Virus record (IMG/VR): IMGVR_UViG_3300005329_000153
Location: 1 to 31,120 of that record
DNA from: a virus
Strand: one strand, 5' to 3'
Length of the DNA: 31,120 nucleotides
Position 1 is the first letter of the stretch; each line of letters opens with the position of its first letter. The position numbers and the translations under genes were made by a program. Of this stretch, positions 19,865 to 29,620 are shown piece by piece. Below the pieces are notes generated by a model. It was not told where the DNA came from. It did no database searches and saw only the letters and a program-made list of their open reading frames with translations.

Positions 19865-20117
19865 AACAATGGTATCTTTTAGTAAGTCTATCAAATTCTT
19901 TAGACAACTGTTGTCCTGTCGGTGAAGAAGGTGGATGGGTTTTATATGAATCATTCGATATCTTGACCACTCCACATAGCTGTCTAGCAACATACATCGT
20001 GTATTGGAAAGATGCACCAATAGCAATAAACTGTCCTACAGTTATTAATAATAAAACCATGATTAATTTTTTAGGAACCATTAAATAAATAATTTGTTTT
20101 CCCTTTTTCTCTACCAC
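19863..20117 (-). CDS. 84-aa single-pass membrane protein, last gene of late operon
   Basis: GTG 20117 lies 8 nt after the stop of the upstream holin-like gene. A hydrophobic segment spans about residues 18-40; the rest is hydrophilic (Ser/Pro/Lys-rich) and ends in Cys. An N-terminal anchor with an exposed tail would fit a spanin-like or lysis accessory protein, but this is inferred from topology and position only. An in-frame ATG at residue 13 is an alternative start. Confidence 0.55.
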   Translation of the reverse strand: MVEKKGKQIIYLMVPKKLIMVLLLITVGQFIAIGASFQYTMYVARQLCGVVKISNDSYKTHPPSSPTGQQLSKEFDRLTKRYHC

Positions 20118-20124
20118 TTATTAA

Positions 20125-20373
20125 TCATTTCTGTGATGGCTTGTCCGATTCCAATTCCGAAGATTCCGAAGGAGAGGATGGTAATTGCAATACTGTTGGT
20201 GAATTCCTTATCAGTGATATAAGCGTAGCGAGTCCCGGGACTCCTGCCATCAACCCAAATATAATTGACAAAATCCAATACACTTGTCCTGTATACTGTT
20301 GCGCAGCAAGCCCTAGTAAGCCTCCGAATAGGAGAACCCAGCTTTTTATCTTGTTCTCGTCTTTCTTGCTCAC
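20125..20373 (-). CDS. Holin-like two-helix membrane protein
   Basis: GTG 20373 gives an 82-residue protein: a basic N-terminus, hydrophobic segments at about 10-26 and 30-53, and a Ser/Pro/Glu tail. This is a small holin or phage membrane protein layout. A competing frame on the same strand (20111-20377) encodes a less convincing protein and is not used. With the lysin gene just upstream, this forms a second possible lysis pair besides the one at 15279-16339. Confidence 0.6.
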   Translation of the reverse strand: MSKKDENKIKSWVLLFGGLLGLAAQQYTGQVYWILSIIFGLMAGVPGLATLISLIRNSPTVLQLPSSPSESSELESDKPSQK

Positions 20374-20400
20374 GCAATTGACCTGTCTCCCAGCGTGAAA

Positions 20401-21120
20401 TTAGCTATTGTAGGAAACGTGAACATGGTCCGTGTGTGGAGAAGGGCCATGATACCTTCTCCACCCTCTACTCGGTGACCAGATATAACGATTCCAAATA
20501 ACGTATTTTACATTCCATTGTTTATAAGATGAAATAATATTATTAGCAAGGCTCTGTCCTACGTTATGACCATTTTTAATGTTATTGATCATAAAGTCAG
20601 TTGCAAGACCTTTAGGGTGATCTGATCCTGGAACAGAGCCAGGACCTAAACCATAAATGGTTTTAATTCCGTATTTAGATCCCCAGTAATCAGCGGCAGC
20701 TGAAACGTCGCTTGCAACACCTTTTAGCTTATAATGGTGAGATGCTCCGCTAGTGTTAACATCATTATTTCCATACGTGAATTGAGGATTAACACCATTA
20801 AGTGCATTTGCTAAAGCATCCTGATTAGCTTGGGCTATTTTATTAGCATGATTCTGAGCTATAACTTGAGACACAGTAGTTGCAGCTGTTGAGAAGTTTT
20901 TAATCTGGCCTAGTTGATTATAGTACGAACTAGGATCAAAAGGGTCTCTTTGAAAGTTAAATCCAATAGGATGTCTATCTGTCTTACCTTGCGTAGAGCT
21001 CTGCCTTTGTGCAATCATATCTTGTACCCAGCTCGGCTGAGCCTGTGGCTGCATTAAAGTTTGAGTATCTTGTTTCTGGTTCTGATTAATTAGCTGATTC
21101 AAATCTTCTAAGATAGTCAT
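20401..21120 (-). CDS. Virion-associated lysin with M15-like peptidase domain
   Basis: Of the 239 residues, the first 110 are Gln/Asn-rich and probably disordered. The C-terminal domain has the zinc-ligand pattern GSDHPKGLATDFM (H168, D175) and PHTDHVHVS (H232, H234), with a KYVIWNRYIWSPSRGW stretch between. This is the actinobacterial-type M15-like (DD-carboxypeptidase-fold) domain. It lies in the virion operon, so it may be a tail-carried wall-cutting enzyme used at entry, distinct from the endolysin at 15279. Confidence 0.78.
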   Translation of the reverse strand: MTILEDLNQLINQNQKQDTQTLMQPQAQPSWVQDMIAQRQSSTQGKTDRHPIGFNFQRDPFDPSSYYNQLGQIKNFSTAATTVSQVIAQNHANKIAQANQDALANALNGVNPQFTYGNNDVNTSGASHHYKLKGVASDVSAAADYWGSKYGIKTIYGLGPGSVPGSDHPKGLATDFMINNIKNGHNVGQSLANNIISSYKQWNVKYVIWNRYIWSPSRGWRRYHGPSPHTDHVHVSYNS

Positions 21121-21122
21121 AG

Positions 21123-24100
21123 TTACGTGTAATCACCTCTATTCTTTTTAGCCATTTGCTTGATAAGATCTTGAATTTCAATACGTGATTGAGAAGTATA
21201 TGGACCAGTGCCCGTAACACCCATACCGGTTAAATAGTTAATTAGTTGCTCAGGATTATAAGGTTCATTATCTCTATTCATACCAGACAAACGCAATCCC
21301 AATCCAACAGCAGGTACCTGAGAAGCCAGATAACCTGCCGTGCCTCCCTCTTGACTGGAAAGAGGAATACCAAGTGCAGTATTACCCGTTAATAATTCTA
21401 ATGGGATTCTTGCTGCTGGCGTGAGTCCGCTAAGTAAAGTCTGTTTCGGATTGCCAAGTTGTTGTAACTGATCAAGGAACGGCGTCGACGGATTAACAAT
21501 AGTATAACCGGGCGAAGAACCTCGCCAAGTTGCTTGTCTTCCGAGTCCGGAACCCGGCTGTAAAATAGGTCCAATTCCTTTTTCCTTTAACCAATCTGGA
21601 AACATTTGATCCATAGGGAAGGGATTTCCAGGTCCTTGAGATTCAACACCTGTAGCAATTTGAATATCTGCCATTGCCTTCGGAAAGGCTAAAGTAACCT
21701 GAGGACGCATAATTGCGCCTTCAATAACTAAAGGTGTAGCTTTTCTCAACCAGGAATAGAAGGGAATGACTCGTCGTAAAACATTCTGTTCAAATCCCGT
21801 GAGGTCCATTCCATCTGGATGAAATTTCTTAACTCTTCGAGTAGCTTGTTCAATAGCAATAGGTAAAGGTGAACGAGATTTTTCTAGGACGTCAACAAAA
21901 TGAGCGAGCCTTACCCAGTGTTCTCTGAGTTCTGAGGCCTTTGTAGCTGTGTCATAGACCCGTCCACCAAAGGGCTGAAATTTAGATCCAAAGGTTCCAA
22001 ATGCAGGAGATTGGTCACCAACTAAGTCTTCGAGGTTCGTAGCTCGGGGAAAAAGGCCACGAGACTCGGCTGCTTGATAGATTTGTTCTGCTGTTAATTT
22101 ATCTCCGTGGCGTGTTGTAAGAACGGTGTTACCAGGCCTAGCACGTAGAGCAGACTCACGTAACTTAGGATCCATAATGTTAAAGACAGATTCCAAACTC
22201 TTATATCTCGTTGGAAACGCATGTAAAACTTTGGTAGCAATTGCATAAGGCTTAGGACTGACAACGCCATCAAGAGCAGACAGATAAATATCTCCATTGA
22301 GATTTCTAATATGGTGGGAAGGAGAATAAATAGTAACACCGGTTTTCCACATCCTTTGTACTTTATCAAATAACTCAATAGCTTTGTGCGGAGACTTAAA
22401 TATGTCCCGGTCCAGCTGTCTCTGTAAATTACTTAACTGTGTAGCGATCTCTTTAGGAAAGTACGTACCTTTAAGTCTTGGAATATTATCTACGGCATGC
22501 TGGAATTCTGCAGTTCTCTTTGGTAATCCCCAACGAGCAATGGCGTCATCCCACATACTATTCTTACGGGTGACTAACTGTAAAGATCGTGTAAGTTGAT
22601 ACAGAGCCTCTGCCGGCTCCTGTGGTGTCCATTCTTTCCATGAATGCATCCATTGACCATTTGTATAATCGAATTCCCTTCCAAGTTTATCCATACCATG
22701 CGTATTAATGAACTGAAATTCTTTAGGCATTACCTCATTAAGTTCTTTCATTACAGTACCACTACGATATAAAACAGATTCAGCATTATCTGTAATACCA
22801 TGAGTACCTAGAAGTCGTTCTACCATATATTGGAATTGCTGAGCTAAAGCTGCTTCTTTAGTAGATCCTGCTGTAACCTTACCAGCAGCCACAGAGAAAG
22901 CAACCTGTCGTTCAGTTTTAGTAGACATTCGAATTAAAGGCTTAATAGTTTCTGCGAAGGCTGCTGCTACATTTCGTGCAGTATCTATGTATTCGCGAGA
23001 GAATGGCTTAAGATCTTTAGCGTTCCACCATGTGGCGAAACGAGTCATAATCCCTTCGACAACTTTATTTTGCGTAAGTTCACGTCCGAGTACTTTTGGA
23101 TTAGAACCAAGCGCTTTATAGACATCAGTCGAGACTTTATATAGCGTTTCGGGATTAACAACACCACTAGCAGACTGCCGAACAAGATTACGCGCTTCTT
23201 GCTGAACAGTGCTATAAAGTTGATCACGATTAGGATTAAATAGTTCATCAACGAAACGCTTAGCGGTACCTGCTTCTTTACTTGATGCACCTGCATTCTC
23301 TGCAATCTTTGCTAATTCTTTACTTACTTCACTACCTAAAGCAGCTGTTTGGCTGGGGGGAATATCCTTTGTAGCTTCGGCGATATCCGCACCAGTCTTA
23401 ATTACAGGATCAAGAGTTTCAGTTACAGTTTTTGGAACAGTAACTGCTTTAAGATTCTCAAGTGCTTGGTTCGGTCGAGCTTTTCTGAAGTCATCAACTA
23501 ACTTACTAGAAAGAGCTCGATGTCCACCCATCATATTTGCGAGATCACTTAATCTTACACTGACACCTTCACTGTCTACTAGGTGCCGTCCCTGAGATAA
23601 AATATGATCTTCAGCCACACGCAGCATCTGCATAACAGTGAAAGAACGGCGATCCTTACGAACCTTACTAGCAGCATGGACTAATTTATTATAAAGATTT
23701 GTCTGGCCCACAGGATTAATATTTTTAAGTCGATTAGTCTTCATAAACTGTTCTGCAGCTGCCTTAGCTGTGTCTATCCATCTAGATCCGATAGTAACAG
23801 CTGGGAACTCCACAGGTGTTTCACGTACTGCAGTTATCATATCTGCAGGTTCGACACCAGCTTTAAGTTTATCAACTTGTTTACGTAACATACTTCGGGT
23901 AATAGGACTCTTAGCTGCTTCAATCTGCCTATTCAAATTTTTGATGTTATTTAGAGGATTAAATAATGTTTTTAACTTGTCTTCTTGTGAAACTACAGAA
24001 GGTGCTTTATTGATAATAGGTTCTAATGCTTTTAATTTGCCAGACTCGTCTGAAAGAGCAGTTACTAAATTACTCTCACGTGTAAGTTCTCCTGCCAAAT

Positions 24101-24767
24101 CTACAGGGTGGTATTCAGGAACTGGTTTTAAATCTTCAGCCTTTTTAGCAGCATCCTTAGCAATATTTCCAGCAAGTTCTTGGGAAGCCTTGCCCGTGCC
24201 TTCTTCAACTGCTTTAAGAGCCTCAGTACTAGCCTTAGCACCTTTACCTAACTTGGGAAGTAGTCCAACACCTCCGGCATAAGTTAAAGGATCAGCAAGG
24301 ATATCTAAACCAAAACTAACTGCAGCTTTAGCAGGTCCCGGTAAAGTTCTTCCAGATTGATTCTCAAAATCTCCTACAACATCTTTACCTGTAGTTTTTT
24401 CTTTACCCGATAAACCTTGCCATAAAGCACTTAATTCACCTGGGTTAGTCGCAGGACTTAATGCTCGTAAACCACTAAGTAACTGCTCAGGAAGAGGTTC
24501 ACCTTTATGTTCTTCTACGGTGCTTTTAACTGCGTTAAGAGTAGCATAAAGAGGCCTAGACATAAGATCAAGAATGCGATTAACCACGCTGGGACCCCTT
24601 GGATCGGCATGGTTAATTTGTCCTGTAGTGTACGGTTTTTGAAGTGGTACACTAGAAAGAATAGCGTTAGATAATCCTTTAACTGTTTGAGGAGACGCCA
24701 AAGCACTATTATTCGCATTCGCCTTAGCAAGAGCAAATAAAATATCAGTTAGCTTTTGATCTGCCAT
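21123..24767 (-). CDS. Large internal/ejection virion protein, 1214 aa
   Basis: This is the longest gene. It is helical and low in Cys, with a short hydrophobic, Gly-rich segment near residues 147-172 (FGLDILADPLTYAGGVG). Later come SPSHHIRNLNGD and a C-terminal VIPFYSWLRKATPLVIEGA segment. These resemble the large polyvalent-type proteins that podophages carry inside the capsid and eject with DNA. Length and place (after the tail-tube genes, before the lysin) fit an internal virion/ejection protein. No transglycosylase motif is seen. The family call is by style and context. Confidence 0.7.
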   Translation of the reverse strand: MADQKLTDILFALAKANANNSALASPQTVKGLSNAILSSVPLQKPYTTGQINHADPRGPSVVNRILDLMSRPLYATLNAVKSTVEEHKGEPLPEQLLSGLRALSPATNPGELSALWQGLSGKEKTTGKDVVGDFENQSGRTLPGPAKAAVSFGLDILADPLTYAGGVGLLPKLGKGAKASTEALKAVEEGTGKASQELAGNIAKDAAKKAEDLKPVPEYHPVDLAGELTRESNLVTALSDESGKLKALEPIINKAPSVVSQEDKLKTLFNPLNNIKNLNRQIEAAKSPITRSMLRKQVDKLKAGVEPADMITAVRETPVEFPAVTIGSRWIDTAKAAAEQFMKTNRLKNINPVGQTNLYNKLVHAASKVRKDRRSFTVMQMLRVAEDHILSQGRHLVDSEGVSVRLSDLANMMGGHRALSSKLVDDFRKARPNQALENLKAVTVPKTVTETLDPVIKTGADIAEATKDIPPSQTAALGSEVSKELAKIAENAGASSKEAGTAKRFVDELFNPNRDQLYSTVQQEARNLVRQSASGVVNPETLYKVSTDVYKALGSNPKVLGRELTQNKVVEGIMTRFATWWNAKDLKPFSREYIDTARNVAAAFAETIKPLIRMSTKTERQVAFSVAAGKVTAGSTKEAALAQQFQYMVERLLGTHGITDNAESVLYRSGTVMKELNEVMPKEFQFINTHGMDKLGREFDYTNGQWMHSWKEWTPQEPAEALYQLTRSLQLVTRKNSMWDDAIARWGLPKRTAEFQHAVDNIPRLKGTYFPKEIATQLSNLQRQLDRDIFKSPHKAIELFDKVQRMWKTGVTIYSPSHHIRNLNGDIYLSALDGVVSPKPYAIATKVLHAFPTRYKSLESVFNIMDPKLRESALRARPGNTVLTTRHGDKLTAEQIYQAAESRGLFPRATNLEDLVGDQSPAFGTFGSKFQPFGGRVYDTATKASELREHWVRLAHFVDVLEKSRSPLPIAIEQATRRVKKFHPDGMDLTGFEQNVLRRVIPFYSWLRKATPLVIEGAIMRPQVTLAFPKAMADIQIATGVESQGPGNPFPMDQMFPDWLKEKGIGPILQPGSGLGRQATWRGSSPGYTIVNPSTPFLDQLQQLGNPKQTLLSGLTPAARIPLELLTGNTALGIPLSSQEGGTAGYLASQVPAVGLGLRLSGMNRDNEPYNPEQLINYLTGMGVTGTGPYTSQSRIEIQDLIKQMAKKNRGDYT

Positions 24768-24774
24768 GTTTCAT

Positions 24775-26058
24775 CTAACCTCCCGAACTATTACCGTAAT
24801 AAAGCTGTAAGTACATTAAAAGAGCTTGATGGGTTGCTGCATCAATCTGGCCATTTTGAAACATTTTATCAGCTTGCTCAGCGTACCATTGAGGAGTTGT
24901 AGAAACAAAAGTACCAGGAACCGGACTACGAGGATCTTCTACTTTACCATAAATGGCTTCAGGACTACGCTGTAATTGAGTAAATGCACCAGCCACAGAC
25001 TGCTGAACATTAGAAGGAAGACTACCCATAAACTGATCTAAGGGGCTAGCTTGTGATTTATTACCTTGAAGCTGACTCTGTAAAATCTGCCACAGCATGT
25101 CCTGTCGACGATTAGTTTCTTGAGATGCCATTTGCTGCTGCTGTAAAAGTTGGTTTTGTGCTTGTCCCAATTGATCCATATAGCCGCTTTGAATGCCAGA
25201 AGCTCGCTCTGACTCGTTCTGATTTAAGTAATCAGTAAGCTGACTTAGTAAATTAGCTGCTTGTTCATTGCCTGCCATAATGGCAATTGGAGAACCTTCA
25301 TTGTAATAAGTCTGATCGGCTTTACTAGTGTCCTGATAATATTGCTGCTGTTGTGCTTGATTAGCAGATGCCGCATTTAGAGCATCCATCTGTGAGGGCT
25401 GCTGTTGTTCGGTAACTGCAGGAAGAGCGTCTTGAATTCCTAATTGTTGAAATAAATCTGCTTGATCCTGATTAACTCGGCCATAACTTCCTTCAATATT
25501 ACTACGTAGCTGTCCATAAATAGCTGCTACATCAGCTTGATTCTGTGCGTTCTCTTTAGCCTGTGCTGCCCCTGTGGCTTTAAAATCATTAGCTAAGGCC
25601 TGAGCCATTCCTTTAATATCAGCTTCTCCACGAGCATCTTGAGCTTTGGCCGTAGCTGCCCTTTGATCATAAATTGGATTAAGTGCTGCTTTAACTTGGT
25701 TCATTAAATCATCTTTATTAATACCCGTAGGAGCCGCCACAGGCTGTTGCAACTGATCTAAAAGCTGGTTATAAAGTTGGGTCATAGGATCGTTTTGCTG
25801 TTGCATTAATTGCCCCAGCTGACCACTAATACCTAGAACATTACTGAGTGCATTTCCAACAGCGTCGCTCTGTGGGCTTCTAAATTGTCCAACAACGGGG
25901 GAAGCGCCAGAGCCATAGCTTTTATTTGGAGAAACTAACGGCCCCGTGGCTGTAGGTAAAAGGTGCTGAAATCTATTATACCCATATTTAGCGGTAGGTA
26001 GTACGCTAAGTAACTTGCTGATTAATCCTGGATCATATCCAGCACCAAATAATGACAT
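24775..26058 (-). CDS. Gln-rich minor virion protein
   Basis: 427 residues, exceptionally rich in Gln, Asn and Ala, with long helical/coiled stretches and poly-Gln runs. Its place between the Gly-rich protein and the 1214-aa protein suggests a tail or internal virion component. It carries the densest group of heptamers (24992, 25089, 25572, 25736). No specific family recognised. Confidence 0.65.
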   Translation of the reverse strand: MSLFGAGYDPGLISKLLSVLPTAKYGYNRFQHLLPTATGPLVSPNKSYGSGASPVVGQFRSPQSDAVGNALSNVLGISGQLGQLMQQQNDPMTQLYNQLLDQLQQPVAAPTGINKDDLMNQVKAALNPIYDQRAATAKAQDARGEADIKGMAQALANDFKATGAAQAKENAQNQADVAAIYGQLRSNIEGSYGRVNQDQADLFQQLGIQDALPAVTEQQQPSQMDALNAASANQAQQQQYYQDTSKADQTYYNEGSPIAIMAGNEQAANLLSQLTDYLNQNESERASGIQSGYMDQLGQAQNQLLQQQQMASQETNRRQDMLWQILQSQLQGNKSQASPLDQFMGSLPSNVQQSVAGAFTQLQRSPEAIYGKVEDPRSPVPGTFVSTTPQWYAEQADKMFQNGQIDAATHQALLMYLQLYYGNSSGG

Positions 26059-26063
26059 CTAAA

Positions 26064-26744
26064 TCACCCGATTTGATACTTAGCAGCTCGACGAGCTAAC
26101 GCCTCCTGCTTAGCCTGCTGGACAGCTAAATCGTATTCACGCTTATAGTTATTCTGCTGAGACAGAAGATCAGCGAGTAAACCACTCTGCTGCTGACCAA
26201 GAGCATTTAATTGATCATTGTATTGCTGCTGAAACTCTCCCTCTTTCTGACCGAAAAGGCCAGAGTTAATAAGACCACGAGATGCATATTCTTGACGAAG
26301 TTGATCTAACTGGGTAGTCCTATCACGACCCATGCTATCAACAGTATTATTATATTGAGTAGTTGCTTCGCCCTTACGACGAGTAATATCTGCAATATAA
26401 TCAGCTAATGTCCGCTTACCTCCACTTACTGCTTGCTGATAAGCAGAATCAGTTCCTAGATAAGCATTAATAGAAGGGATTACAGGAGCGGCAGTATGGG
26501 ATACAACTGCTCCACCACCACCGCCACCTCCGCCTCCTCCACCGCTACTCCTTCCAACATTCCTACTAAAGTTACTTCCTCCACCGCCTCCTCCTGAACT
26601 ACGACTGCTTCCACCGCCACCGCTAGAGCGTCCAACACTCTTACTTTTTGTACCTCCAGATTTCCTAACAGCTACCGTAGTTTTATGAACAGCCTTACCT
26701 AGATTGCTGACCCAACCAGGACCACTCGGCTCCGGAGGTAACAT
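26064..26744 (-). CDS. Gly/Ser-rich virion protein
   Basis: 226 residues. Residues about 35-80 are Gly/Ser tracts, including a run of about eleven glycines encoded by GGN repeats; the C-terminal half is Gln/Ala-rich and helical. Low-complexity Gly regions act as flexible linkers in tail proteins. The trinucleotide repeat DNA may vary in length between related phages. It overlaps its upstream gene by 1 nt. Confidence 0.65.
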   Translation of the reverse strand: MLPPEPSGPGWVSNLGKAVHKTTVAVRKSGGTKSKSVGRSSGGGGSSRSSGGGGGGSNFSRNVGRSSGGGGGGGGGGGAVVSHTAAPVIPSINAYLGTDSAYQQAVSGGKRTLADYIADITRRKGEATTQYNNTVDSMGRDRTTQLDQLRQEYASRGLINSGLFGQKEGEFQQQYNDQLNALGQQQSGLLADLLSQQNNYKREYDLAVQQAKQEALARRAAKYQIG

Positions 26745-26956
26745 TAAAAAATCCTCCCAACATCAGAACTCATATAATTTTGTGCCTTTATCGCTTTCAA
26801 ACGCCGTAACATTGCATCACGGCGAGCTTGATACTTTAAATCTCTTGTAGCATGTCCCATAGGATCTACAGGACCATTATTTGGAGCGTCACTTCCACCA
26901 CCGTAAATTTTTCCACCGGCGGCATAAGGTAAATACTGCTGGCCTTGAAAAATCAT
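26744..26956 (-). CDS. 70-aa small virion-operon protein
   Basis: 70 residues with a Tyr/Gly-rich, Pro-containing first half and a basic helical second half (DLKYQARRDAMLRRLKAIK). Its start overlaps the stop of the 524-aa gene and its stop overlaps the next start, so it is firmly in the operon. Function unknown; possibly a head-tail or tail linker. Confidence 0.6.
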   Translation of the reverse strand: MIFQGQQYLPYAAGGKIYGGGSDAPNNGPVDPMGHATRDLKYQARRDAMLRRLKAIKAQNYMSSDVGRIF

Positions 26957-28527
26957 GAAATCCTCGCAGAGACTAGCTCCTTAACAGACACAATTGCAGT
27001 ATACTGGAATATCTTTGTTGGTTGAGTTGTGGAACCATCAGTCTCTAACTGAAGTGAAAAGTTAGCTTTCCTAAAGCGTAACGTTTTACCAAATTTAACC
27101 ATCTTATTAGTATTTGAAATATCGTCACCAGCTACTGTTTCTGTATTAGTTGTGGCACCTAATGTTGGATTTCCCCATGTATTAAGATCTGCCCATGTTT
27201 GCGTAGTTAGTGCATTCCACGTTGTTGAGCTAATTAACGTAATTGGAGTGATAGAGCCGATTACCTGTTTTCCTGAAAGAATATCAGCGCCCCACCAGAA
27301 AAGTTTCTTATATCGAATAGGATCTGCAATATCATAGCTTTTAGTAGTTGCGATACAATAGAATTTATGCGTACCTGCACCCTCCGTTGAACCGCTTGAT
27401 CTTCCATCAATAATCTTTAATAATTTGTAACCCGTAGAACTAACATCAAAGGAATAAGAAGTATAATAACTATCAAGACCAGAACCAGATAAATCACGTG
27501 CTCTAACTAAAGGACCAAAGATATGCCATTCAGTTGTTGCTGTTGTATCAGTTTTACGCCACTCCCCCCAAGTGCGAGTGCGTAACTGAAAAGAATAAGT
27601 TCTATTATAATAACGAACAATTAAACGTTCTCCAAGGGTACTTAAATGCTGATTCTCATATCTAGCAATTGCGTTAGTGGGTAACGAGTTATCAAAGACA
27701 AGAGGCACCTTAAGATTAAGTAAAGAAAAGTTATAATTCGTAATTTCATAAACTTTATTTCGATGCATCGTGTATACCGTGTTTTCATACTGAACTAGTC
27801 CTAAGCTGCCCGTGGAACCAACTACTGGATTGATTTCTCTAAGAATCGCGTCAGCTGGATCAAGATCATATGCAAGAACATGAGTACTTTCACCTTTAAA
27901 TAACAAAACAGAATCTTGATAAACGATAAGATTGTTGAGGGTATCCCCGTCCCCGTTCTGCACATCAATGAAATTTGTACCAGGCCATGTGGTAAAATCA
28001 GCTGACTGAGAAAATGTAAGTCTTGAAGAGTTAGACGTTGCATTTTCACCAGGAACCACATACAATCTATTTTTATGAACTACACACTTTTCAGCCCTTG
28101 GGATTGCAGCCTGCGCCACAGCCCCGCCGCCTGGTGTCCAAGAAATTCCACCATTAGCACTAGCTGAAGTAGCAGGAAGCCAAACAGTAGAAGCATAAAC
28201 TTCCATACAACGACATTCACGAGAAAGACCACCAGGATTTAATTCAGTCCAAGAACTACCAGCGTTAGAACTTACATAAGTTTTACCGTTCTGAGTACCA
28301 AAAAGATATAGAGTTCCACTGAAAACTACAGAACCGAAGATAAAAAGACGTTGGTTAGTACCACCATTAAACGTAATCTGAATGGCAGGCCGACTTACTA
28401 AAGCACCATCAATATCCAATTCCAAGTTTAAACACGTACTAAGTTCGGTATCTCCAATAAGAACAGGATCTGATCCTGTGTTTAATCCCCCATTAAAAGG
28501 TCCTAACCGTAGAATCTGAACAGCCAT
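26953..28527 (-). CDS. Tail tubular protein B-like / tail stabilisation protein
   Basis: 524 residues, almost all beta-strand, with a FNGGLNTGSDPVLIGDTELSTCLNLELD start. That N-terminus is characteristic of podophage tail-hub/tubular proteins that open with 'GGlNt..dP..i...e...c.N.......G'. Repeated blade-like segments follow. It overlaps its neighbours by 1-4 nt and follows the tail tubular A-like gene, the order known from T7-like virions. Homology was not tested by search. Confidence 0.7.
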   Translation of the reverse strand: MAVQILRLGPFNGGLNTGSDPVLIGDTELSTCLNLELDIDGALVSRPAIQITFNGGTNQRLFIFGSVVFSGTLYLFGTQNGKTYVSSNAGSSWTELNPGGLSRECRCMEVYASTVWLPATSASANGGISWTPGGGAVAQAAIPRAEKCVVHKNRLYVVPGENATSNSSRLTFSQSADFTTWPGTNFIDVQNGDGDTLNNLIVYQDSVLLFKGESTHVLAYDLDPADAILREINPVVGSTGSLGLVQYENTVYTMHRNKVYEITNYNFSLLNLKVPLVFDNSLPTNAIARYENQHLSTLGERLIVRYYNRTYSFQLRTRTWGEWRKTDTTATTEWHIFGPLVRARDLSGSGLDSYYTSYSFDVSSTGYKLLKIIDGRSSGSTEGAGTHKFYCIATTKSYDIADPIRYKKLFWWGADILSGKQVIGSITPITLISSTTWNALTTQTWADLNTWGNPTLGATTNTETVAGDDISNTNKMVKFGKTLRFRKANFSLQLETDGSTTQPTKIFQYTAIVSVKELVSARIS

Positions 28528-29180
28528 TAAGCATCAAACTCCAATACTGTAATAGTTGGATAGGTATTCGTATCTTCCTTAGTATCGCTATTACTAAGTT
28601 CCCTAACATCATCCATAAAATTAGATTGATACATAATAGCTGGATCGTGATCTTCATCTAACAAACTAGCTTGCCACATACAATACTGCCAAATAGTGTT
28701 GTGGTAAATCAAAGGAAGAGAAAGAGCGTCCGATGTAAGTACCACATCAGTAGGACGTTTATTGTGAAGAATCTTTAATCCACCTGTGGCTGATTGGTCA
28801 GGTGTTGGAAATAAGATAACTTGACCTTTATCCATAGTATAGTAAATAGGAGCACCGACACCATATGCAGTACCATCCCAGCCATCCACAAGCTCATCAA
28901 ACTCTTGCATACTAGCATATTTAATCTTATTAAAACTTAGCATGCTTGTATACTTATAACGCAGAGCTCTAATAATTAATAAGGTAGCAGGCATTGTATA
29001 CGTAGATTGATTTGCCACTAGATCCATAAACGTTGTTTCTTGTAAAGCGCTATCATTACGTTTTACAATTTCTATTTGTGCATCATTAATCCAACGAATA
29101 ACATCTGCATCTTGAACCTGAACTGCAGCCTCGTCACCAAATGTCCGTCGGACTCGTGTAATAATATCAGATACAATCAT
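28527..29180 (-). CDS. Tail tubular protein A-like / head-tail adaptor
   Basis: 217 residues beginning IVSDIITRVRRTFGDE...IRWINDAQIEIVKRN, a pattern of adaptor/tail-tubular proteins in which an N-terminal helical bundle (D-x2-R-x6-D...W-I/L-N-x-A) is followed by a mixed domain. It immediately precedes the tail tubular B-like gene. This two-gene order is the strongest hint that the virion has a short tail. Confidence 0.72.
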   Translation of the reverse strand: MIVSDIITRVRRTFGDEAAVQVQDADVIRWINDAQIEIVKRNDSALQETTFMDLVANQSTYTMPATLLIIRALRYKYTSMLSFNKIKYASMQEFDELVDGWDGTAYGVGAPIYYTMDKGQVILFPTPDQSATGGLKILHNKRPTDVVLTSDALSLPLIYHNTIWQYCMWQASLLDEDHDPAIMYQSNFMDDVRELSNSDTKEDTNTYPTITVLEFDA

Positions 29181-29620
29181 TTATCAATCACAGACCTAAC
29201 CGGACCTAGATCTCTAAATTGATCGTCTCTCATTCTTCCGTCATGACGCCAACGACTCTTTGTGTTCCCAGCAACAAACTTTACAAAATCTTTAATCTCT
29301 TCGCGTCTATCTAGTTCTTCTTTTAACTTTAAAGCTTCAATAGCTGCATTATGAGCATCCATTCTTGCAACTACATCCCCATGCTTTAAATCAATACTCC
29401 ACAATTTTTCAAGAATAGCCACAGGATTGCTTAAGGAATCTGCATACATAACGATAGTTTTAGTACGATCATCTACGATACGAAAGCATTGTTTCTTATC
29501 TACTAGGTCAACTTGTCGTTCAGGAGGGATCCATTCTAGAAATAAGTTAGGATCATAATCCTGAATGACCTCGGCAAGTCTTTGGAACTCGGCTGAAACC
29601 CATTCATCCACGTTTGGCAT
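29177..29620 (-). CDS. Conserved small virion/head protein, 147 aa
   Basis: 147 residues. An amphipathic N-terminal helix (VDEWVSAEFQRLAE) leads into a DLVDKKQCFRIV...TIVMYAD domain and a long C-terminal coiled helix. Similar small proteins occur beside structural genes in many phages (recalled; no function known). Its first 17 codons are repeated, silently diverged, at 29771-29821. ATG 29620 lies inside the end of the preceding frame. Confidence 0.65.
   Translation of the reverse strand: MPNVDEWVSAEFQRLAEVIQDYDPNLFLEWIPPERQVDLVDKKQCFRIVDDRTKTIVMYADSLSNPVAILEKLWSIDLKHGDVVARMDAHNAAIEALKLKEELDRREEIKDFVKFVAGNTKSRWRHDGRMRDDQFRDLGPVRSVIDK

Noticed and set aside
20111-20377. Alternative minus-strand frame of 88 codons over the holin-like gene
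   Set aside because: The overlapping frame 20125-20373 gives a better membrane protein with a charged tail; both cannot easily be real.
23770-24282. Plus-strand open frame of 170 codons
   Set aside because: It lies fully antisense inside the 1214-aa virion gene and has shadow-like Ser/Leu composition.
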